Source: an uncultured Aquimarina sp.
GTDB lineage: Bacteria > Bacteroidota > Bacteroidia > Flavobacteriales > Flavobacteriaceae
Assembly (NCBI RefSeq): GCF_947492405.1
Contig: NZ_CANLMP010000006.1
Location: 372,001-436,000 of the forward strand
Direction of reading: 5' to 3'
DNA length: 64,000 nt
Shown here: positions 59,673 to 64,000 of the stretch, piece by piece
Layout of the letters: each line of letters begins with the position of its first letter
How positions within the stretch are numbered: position 1 is the first letter of the stretch
Notes under the pieces: model-generated
Databases searched by the model: none
What the model saw: only the letters and a program-made list of their open reading frames with translations
What the model was told of the DNA's origin: nothing
Translations under genes and position numbers: made by a program

Positions 59673-60683
59673 TTACCACCTAATAATCGCACTCCCCCAG
59701 GTAAAACCACTCCCAAAAGCTGCTAAAACAACTAAATCACCTTCCTTTATTTTTCCTTCTTCCCAAGCTTCGGTTAAGGCAATTGGAATTGAAGCTGCAG
59801 TAGTATTACCATATCGTTGAATATTATTATACACCTGATCATCAGATAATCTAAATTGCTTTTGCACAAATTGAGAAATTCTTAGATTAGCTTGGTGAGG
59901 TATTAACATATTTATATCCGTAGCGGCAAGATTATTTTTCTGTAATCCTTCATTAATAACTTCAGAAAAACGCACGACTGCATTCTTAAATACAAATTGA
60001 CCATTCATATATGGATAATAAGGTATATTCTCCTGATCATTTTCTTCAATAATCTCAGGAACCCAATGTTCTGTACTTGGTCCTTCTAAAGATAATTCTT
60101 TAGCGTGTGCTCCTTCACTATGCAAATGTGTAGATAACACACCTCTCCCATCTTCGTTTTCATTTCTTGATAAGACCATTGCTCCTGCTCCATCACCAAA
60201 TATTACGGAAACTCCTCTACCTCTTGTAGTCATATCAAGTCCTCCACTATGATTTTCACTACCTATAATCAAAACATTCTTATACATACCAGTTTTGATA
60301 AACTGATCACCAACAGATACAGCGTATACAAATCCACTACACTGATTACGAACATCTAGGGCTGGGATTGTACTCATATCCATCATATCCTGAACCCTGA
60401 CTCCACCGCCAGGAAAATACATATCAGGACTCAATGTTGCAAAAATGATAAGGTCTATATCATCTTTTGTTAATTTTGCTCTTTCCAGAGCTATTTTCGC
60501 CGCTTTTACTCCCATAACAGAAGTACTATTTCCATCTCCTTTTTTAATATGACGTCTTTCTTTTATACCGGTACGTTCTTGAATCCAAGCATCGTTAGTA
60601 TCCATTACCTTAGAAAGATCGTCATTAGTTACAACATTTTCAGGAACATAGCTTCCTAATCCTGTTACTTTTGAAGTATACAT
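59673..60683 (-). CDS. fabH: 3-oxoacyl-ACP synthase III (FabH)
   Basis: This 336-residue thiolase-fold enzyme starts fatty-acid synthesis by condensing an acyl-CoA primer with malonyl-ACP. The catalytic Cys is C115 in VRNQCSGFVYAV; His and Asn lie in LIPHQANLRIS and RYGNTTAASIPIAL. The start MYTSKVTGLGSYVPENVVTN and the ERTGIKERRH loop match FabH. It is a lone gene rather than part of a fab cluster, so it may be a paralogue supplying branched or special primers. Such primers fit the leucine-catabolism genes here (inference). Confidence 0.9.
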   Translation of the reverse strand: MYTSKVTGLGSYVPENVVTNDDLSKVMDTNDAWIQERTGIKERRHIKKGDGNSTSVMGVKAAKIALERAKLTKDDIDLIIFATLSPDMYFPGGGVRVQDMMDMSTIPALDVRNQCSGFVYAVSVGDQFIKTGMYKNVLIIGSENHSGGLDMTTRGRGVSVIFGDGAGAMVLSRNENEDGRGVLSTHLHSEGAHAKELSLEGPSTEHWVPEIIEENDQENIPYYPYMNGQFVFKNAVVRFSEVINEGLQKNNLAATDINMLIPHQANLRISQFVQKQFRLSDDQVYNNIQRYGNTTAASIPIALTEAWEEGKIKEGDLVVLAAFGSGFTWGSAIIRW

Positions 60684-60945
60684 ATATTATAATATTGAGT
60701 GTGTATTGTATGTAATAATAGTTTATTACTAATGTTTTTTAAAAAACTGCAAAGCAAGATATGTATTCTTAGGTTTTTGATAAAAGAAACTGCAATCTTA
60801 TTGTATGCACGCATAACAAATCCCTGTTTTATCCAGATCGATTAAAACCTAAATGCTTTCAGAAAAAATTTAAAAACTTTCTATTTTGGTTTAGTAACAA
60901 ATAAGAAAGCTATCTATTCAAATTTTAGTTCGATAAACATATTCT

Positions 60946-61233
60946 TTAAAATTTTAAAACTTTCTTAATAACCTTATTCCTTCTATCATTGATTACAATA
61001 GTATATAGACCAGAAGGAAAGGGGTTTAAAGACAATTTATTTCTTTTAGAAAGATTATATTTTTCCTTAATTATTTGTCCTTTTTTATCATATACGATAT
61101 AAGACACGTTAGTATCCTCTGTATCTAAATCAATATAAATAGCATTTAGTGGTTGATTTAAATATACCGAAAATGTATCGTATAAAGTTTCTTCTGAATT
61201 ATCCTGATGTATTGATTGTATATTCATATCCAA
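60946..61233 (-). CDS. Orphan T9SS-like C-terminal sorting domain, no signal peptide
   Basis: This 95-residue protein reads as an isolated type A sorting tail: DTFSVYLNQPLNAIYIDLDT, VSYIVYDKKGQIIKEKYNLS and FPSGLYTIVINDRRNKVIKK. The PNP-like first strand is altered. It has no signal peptide and no cargo domain, so it cannot follow the normal Sec-T9SS route. It starts at TTG (61233) eight bases after AAGGAG (61247-61242), a Shine-Dalgarno sequence rare in this phylum; an in-frame ATG follows two codons later. It may be a remnant of a larger gene or a small cytoplasmic protein. Confidence 0.5.
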   Translation of the reverse strand: MDMNIQSIHQDNSEETLYDTFSVYLNQPLNAIYIDLDTEDTNVSYIVYDKKGQIIKEKYNLSKRNKLSLNPFPSGLYTIVINDRRNKVIKKVLKF

Positions 61234-61440
61234 ACTATTTTCTCCTTATTATTAATTGAAATTAGCAATACATAATTCTTGATTAAAGCAAGTAATGTGT
61301 GCTGATATGATTAAAACTAAGGAATCTGAATATTTGAGAAGATCAATAATTTTGCTGAAAAATTACTTTTTTCGATTAATGACCTATAAAATCTACAAAA
61401 GTATTTCTTGACATTCATCTGGGTTAAATATTTCTGTTTT

Positions 61441-61478
61441 AAAAAAGCGAAAGGCACGCCAACCACAGCATGCCTTTC
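61441..61478 (-). terminator. Terminator after the ABC1 kinase gene
   Basis: GAAAGGCA (61449-61456) and TGCCTTTC (61471-61478) form a stem with further GC pairing inside. On the minus strand GCTTTTTT follows. A small palindrome AGTCGAGATCGACT (61514-61527) lies between it and the stop. Confidence 0.7.
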
Positions 61479-61529
61479 TAACAACCTAACCAATAAATAA
61501 ACAAACCAAAGCCAGTCGAGATCGACTAG

Positions 61530-62837
61530 CTAAAGGTACTTTTCAAAATTTTTAACACGGATCGTCGCTTTCAGATCATGTAACAAATTGTATAAGCCAA
61601 AAAATGTTCTATTGATATACAAGAAGTGTTTACTACCTCTATTACCATTCATCTTTCTTAGCTCTGTATCTTTAGAGTACTTCTCACTTAATGCTGTTAT
61701 TTCGTTCCAAAATTCTTCATCAGCAAAGTCAAAGACCTCTGCATTGAATGGTTTTGTAAACAAACTGAGCATTTCATAGAATAACCCCGAGAAAAATGCT
61801 TTCTCTTCAGTAGAATCATCTTCTCGGAGTATTTCCAGCTCGAACATCTTTAGGGCAAAAAAATCTGGGTTCTCTATATTTTCTTTTTCGGCTAACTCAA
61901 AATACGGTGTATAAAATTCCAAAGGAACTTTCTTAACACAACCAAAATCTATTGCAATTAAATTGTCGTTCTTATCAACCAGGAAATTTCCAGGATGTGG
62001 ATCTGCATGCACTGCTTTTAAGATATGCATCTGATACATATAAAAGTCCCAAAGCGCCTGACCTATTTTATCAGCTTTTTCTTGATCTGCATTTTGTTTT
62101 GCAAACTCGCTTAGATGCACACCATCCATCCAGTCCATCGTAATAATGCGTTTGCTGGATAATTCTTCATAATACTTAGGAAAAGTAAGATTCGGAATTT
62201 TAGAACAAGCTTCGGTTATTTCCTTACTTTGTTGTACTTCTAACACATAATCCGTTTCTTCTAAGAGTTTCCCTTCTAATTCTTGAAAATACTTATCAGA
62301 ATCTTTGCCTTTTAAATTAAACATTCTGATGGCGATGGGTTTTACCATCGCCAAATCAGAACTTATACTGTCTGCAACTCCAGGATATTGAATTTTCACA
62401 GCAAGTTTTTTCCCGTCTTTAGATGCCTTGTGTACCTGTCCGATACTGGCAGCATTAACAGATTGAGTTGCAAACGTATCATATAAATCTTCAGGATATT
62501 TTCCGTGATACTTTTTAAATGTCCTTCTAACCAATGGCGCAGATAATGGAGGAACGCTAAATTGGGCTAAAGAAAATTTCTCTACATATGCATTTGGCAG
62601 TATATTTTTCTCCATCGAAAGCATTTGCGCAACCTTTAGAGCACTACCCTTTAAGTTTTTCAATCCATCATAGATATCAGCAGCATTGTTTTCATTTAGC
62701 TGATCTCTAGTTGTTTTAGGATTGACAGCTTTTTTACTGTAATACTTAAGATAATTTCCACCTACCTTAACACCAGTTTTAACAAGTTCTGTCGTTCTTC
62801 CTATTTTTGTAGTAGGTATTTTATCTATTGTCTTCAT
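61530..62837 (-). CDS. ABC1/UbiB family atypical kinase
   Basis: This 435-residue protein has the ABC1 kinase-like fold. LKGSALKVAQMLSMEKNIL is the KxGQ-like N-terminal element, with Ala in place of Gly. NAASIGQVHKASKDGKKLAV holds the Ala-rich nucleotide loop and the Lys. ADPHPGNFLVD and IAIDFGCVKKV are the catalytic and metal loops. UbiB relatives support quinone or lipid metabolism; many Bacteroidota use such genes with menaquinone. It follows the TetR gene by 38 bases on the same strand, so the regulator and kinase form an operon. Confidence 0.88.
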   Translation of the reverse strand: MKTIDKIPTTKIGRTTELVKTGVKVGGNYLKYYSKKAVNPKTTRDQLNENNAADIYDGLKNLKGSALKVAQMLSMEKNILPNAYVEKFSLAQFSVPPLSAPLVRRTFKKYHGKYPEDLYDTFATQSVNAASIGQVHKASKDGKKLAVKIQYPGVADSISSDLAMVKPIAIRMFNLKGKDSDKYFQELEGKLLEETDYVLEVQQSKEITEACSKIPNLTFPKYYEELSSKRIITMDWMDGVHLSEFAKQNADQEKADKIGQALWDFYMYQMHILKAVHADPHPGNFLVDKNDNLIAIDFGCVKKVPLEFYTPYFELAEKENIENPDFFALKMFELEILREDDSTEEKAFFSGLFYEMLSLFTKPFNAEVFDFADEEFWNEITALSEKYSKDTELRKMNGNRGSKHFLYINRTFFGLYNLLHDLKATIRVKNFEKYL

Positions 62838-62875
62838 ATATTATCTGTATACTTGTTGTATATGATTAGAAACCA

Positions 62876-63541
62876 CTAATTCCACATTGATTTTTCTTTC
62901 CACAAGAATTTTCCGAAATCTAATACGCTACTTAATGGCGTATTATCAAATAGATCGAAAATTGTATTTACCGACTTCTCTATAGCAATATCAGTTTTTT
63001 CGAATCCTGTAGATTCATCGTCCATCCAAAATTTTAACAGAAACAAAAACTGCAACCAAGCACCCTCTGAATAAACGGAAACGGGATTTTTAGCTATTCT
63101 AAATAATTTTTCATCGTTATCAATCTCAATCAATTCCTTTGCAAAATGTTTTATGTGCTTTCGTAACCCCTTTAACTGTCCTAAATTTTTTAGAGGTACT
63201 TCGTGATATCTCAAAGTCAAAAGAACATAACTTCTATTAAGTGTTAGTAATTCGAAAAAAGTAAAAAAGAACGTTAACATTTTATCTTTGCTAGATAAAC
63301 CTTCGTACTCCTCATTATTATTCATAGCATCAATAGCAGTACTAAAAAAAGTATTCCATATTCCTTTGTTTACACCATCCAAACTACCAAAAAACTCATA
63401 GAATTCTTCTTCCTTAATTTTTGATTCTTTACAAAATTTATATACTGATTTTGGATACTCATCATGCTCCAAAACGTAGTTCATATACTTGGTAATGATA
63501 TACTGACTATCAATTGTTTGCTTTTTATTAGATGCTCCCAT
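62876..63541 (-). CDS. TetR family transcriptional regulator
   Basis: This 221-residue helical protein has an N-terminal HTH (YPKSVYKFCKESKIKEEEFY EFFGSL region, residues 35-58), in which the usual recognition-helix sequence is changed to KIKEEEFYEFFGS. A TetR C-terminal ligand domain follows. The start is MGASNKKQTI at 63541. It is the first gene of an operon with the ABC1 kinase and probably controls it. On the minus strand TTTG-N21-TATATTTA lies just upstream as a possible promoter. The effector is unknown. Confidence 0.75.
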   Translation of the reverse strand: MGASNKKQTIDSQYIITKYMNYVLEHDEYPKSVYKFCKESKIKEEEFYEFFGSLDGVNKGIWNTFFSTAIDAMNNNEEYEGLSSKDKMLTFFFTFFELLTLNRSYVLLTLRYHEVPLKNLGQLKGLRKHIKHFAKELIEIDNDEKLFRIAKNPVSVYSEGAWLQFLFLLKFWMDDESTGFEKTDIAIEKSVNTIFDLFDNTPLSSVLDFGKFLWKEKSMWN

Positions 63542-63712
63542 AATTGTTATTTTACACTGTAAATATAAACATTGTTTAACTTTTTACTCAAAAACCTAAA
63601 CAAAAAATTTGTTAAAGTTGTTTCAGAAAAAATGAAACTTAATTTCTATGTTTTACAATAGACGAAACATTAGTACTTTCCTTACGTTTTATCAATCCTT
63701 CTGCTATTTCTG

Positions 63713-63752
63713 TGTCAGTTTGTCAGCAATGCAGAATTGGTATTTTTTTTGA
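63713..63752 (+). promoter_or_regulatory. Sigma-54-like promoter and upstream element of htpG
   Basis: TGTCAG is repeated at 63713-63718 and 63721-63726; on the other strand it reads CTGACAAACTGACA, which recalls the TGACAAAATG elements before hsp20. GG (63739-63740) is followed after exactly 10 bases by GA (63751-63752), with TT before GA: a -24/-12 arrangement with A for the usual C. The htpG ATG lies 47 bases downstream. Confidence 0.5.
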
Positions 63753-63798
63753 CTATAAAGAGTCCAGAAGTGATAATTAAAATTAAAACATAAATAAA

Positions 63799-64000
63799 AT
63801 GGCAACAGGAAGTATTAATGTATCAGTAGAAAACATTTTTCCTTTGATTAAAAAGTTCTTGTATTCGGATCATGAGATCTTTTTACGAGAGTTAATATCT
63901 AACGCAACAGATGCAACACTAAAACTAAAACATTTAACAAATATTGGTGAGGCTAAGGTAGCATATGGCAACCCTAAGATTGAAGTTAAAATTGATAAAG
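63799..64000 (+). CDS. htpG: Molecular chaperone HtpG (Hsp90), N-terminal fragment
   Basis: The frame from the ATG at 63799 reads ATGSINVSVENIFPLIKKFL, then SDHEIFLRELISNATDATLK, the start of the Hsp90 ATPase (GHKL) domain. The Asn and Asp in ELISNATDA take part in ATP-Mg binding. Usual bacterial form has SNASDA; here Thr replaces Ser. About 67 residues are visible before the window edge. A sigma-54-like promoter precedes it. Confidence 0.95.
   Translation, partial: MATGSINVSVENIFPLIKKFLYSDHEIFLRELISNATDATLKLKHLTNIGEAKVAYGNPKIEVKIDK

Noticed and set aside
1..64000. CRISPR array, tRNA, rRNA, insertion sequence, integrase or prophage
   Set aside because: No regularly spaced repeats, cloverleaf or rRNA signature, transposase, integrase or phage structural gene was recognised on either strand; weak tRNA-like folds could be missed without a covariance search.

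Overview
The window is an AT-rich chromosomal segment from a member of the Bacteroidota, most likely a marine Flavobacteriaceae. The evidence is the gene content: SusC/FecA-type TonB receptors with CarboxypepD-reg domains, type IX secretion (T9SS) sorting tails, a PorV/PorQ-like protein, DUF3276, a leucine-type dehydrogenase, long NusB and a cyclophilin-FKBP fusion. Promoters are also of the TAnnTTTG type, and Shine-Dalgarno sequences are mostly absent. No rRNA, tRNA, CRISPR array, insertion sequence or prophage was seen. Both ends cut through heat-shock genes (Hsp20 on the left, HtpG on the right).

Layout. 0-3.4 kb: Hsp20 start, TerB-like protein, DUF1456, a large methyltransferase, a PAS protein. 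3.5-9.9 kb: a minus-strand iron-uptake-type operon (DUF4856 lipoprotein, imelysin, HTTM membrane protein, TonB receptor). 10-20 kb: housekeeping genes (heme-binding protein, HMG-CoA lyase, LysE exporter, a secreted spondin-domain protein, pyrD, pepT, nusB-DUF1573-yajC, leucine dehydrogenase, ABC exporter, DUF3276). 21-28.7 kb: M14 peptidase, a MEST-like hydrolase paired with an Mpo1/DUF962 protein, thioredoxin, GNAT, YfiT-like protein, peptidyl-prolyl isomerase. 29-37.2 kb is an accessory islet set between conserved genes. It holds a divergent ECF sigma/anti-sigma pair, a lipoprotein and an exported TPR-CHAT protease. It then holds two small Cys-containing double-glycine-leader peptides, a LanC cyclase with intact zinc ligands, and an outer-membrane protein. 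37.3-42.7 kb: recQ and kdsD-tatC-CMD-lptB. 42.7-48.7 kb: CapA, DUF3160 and FG-GAP lipoproteins, pssA, PorV-like. 48.7-64 kb: lnt, Uup, a degenerate methyltransferase, ABC ATPase, Na+ symporter, CoA-binding protein, a second TonB receptor, fabH, an orphan sorting tail, an ABC1 kinase with its TetR regulator, and htpG.

Three regulatory patterns stand out. (1) Four copies of TGTAACA-N15/16-CGTC, with AT-rich sequence after CGTC, lie between 53.9 and 59.5 kb. They precede an ABC ATPase, a TonB receptor and two apparently non-coding terminated transcripts, so they look like an ECF-sigma regulon containing small RNAs. (2) The two RiPP-like peptide genes, 3 kb apart and with unrelated coding sequences, share a roughly 85-bp upstream block with matching internal spacing. 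That points to joint control of a lanthipeptide-like system that lacks a local LanB dehydratase and transporter. (3) hsp20 and htpG both carry -24/-12 (sigma-54-like) promoters next to TGACAAA-type elements, which suggests sigma-54 control of heat-shock genes.

All calls come from reading the sequence and from family knowledge. No database search or folding program was run.
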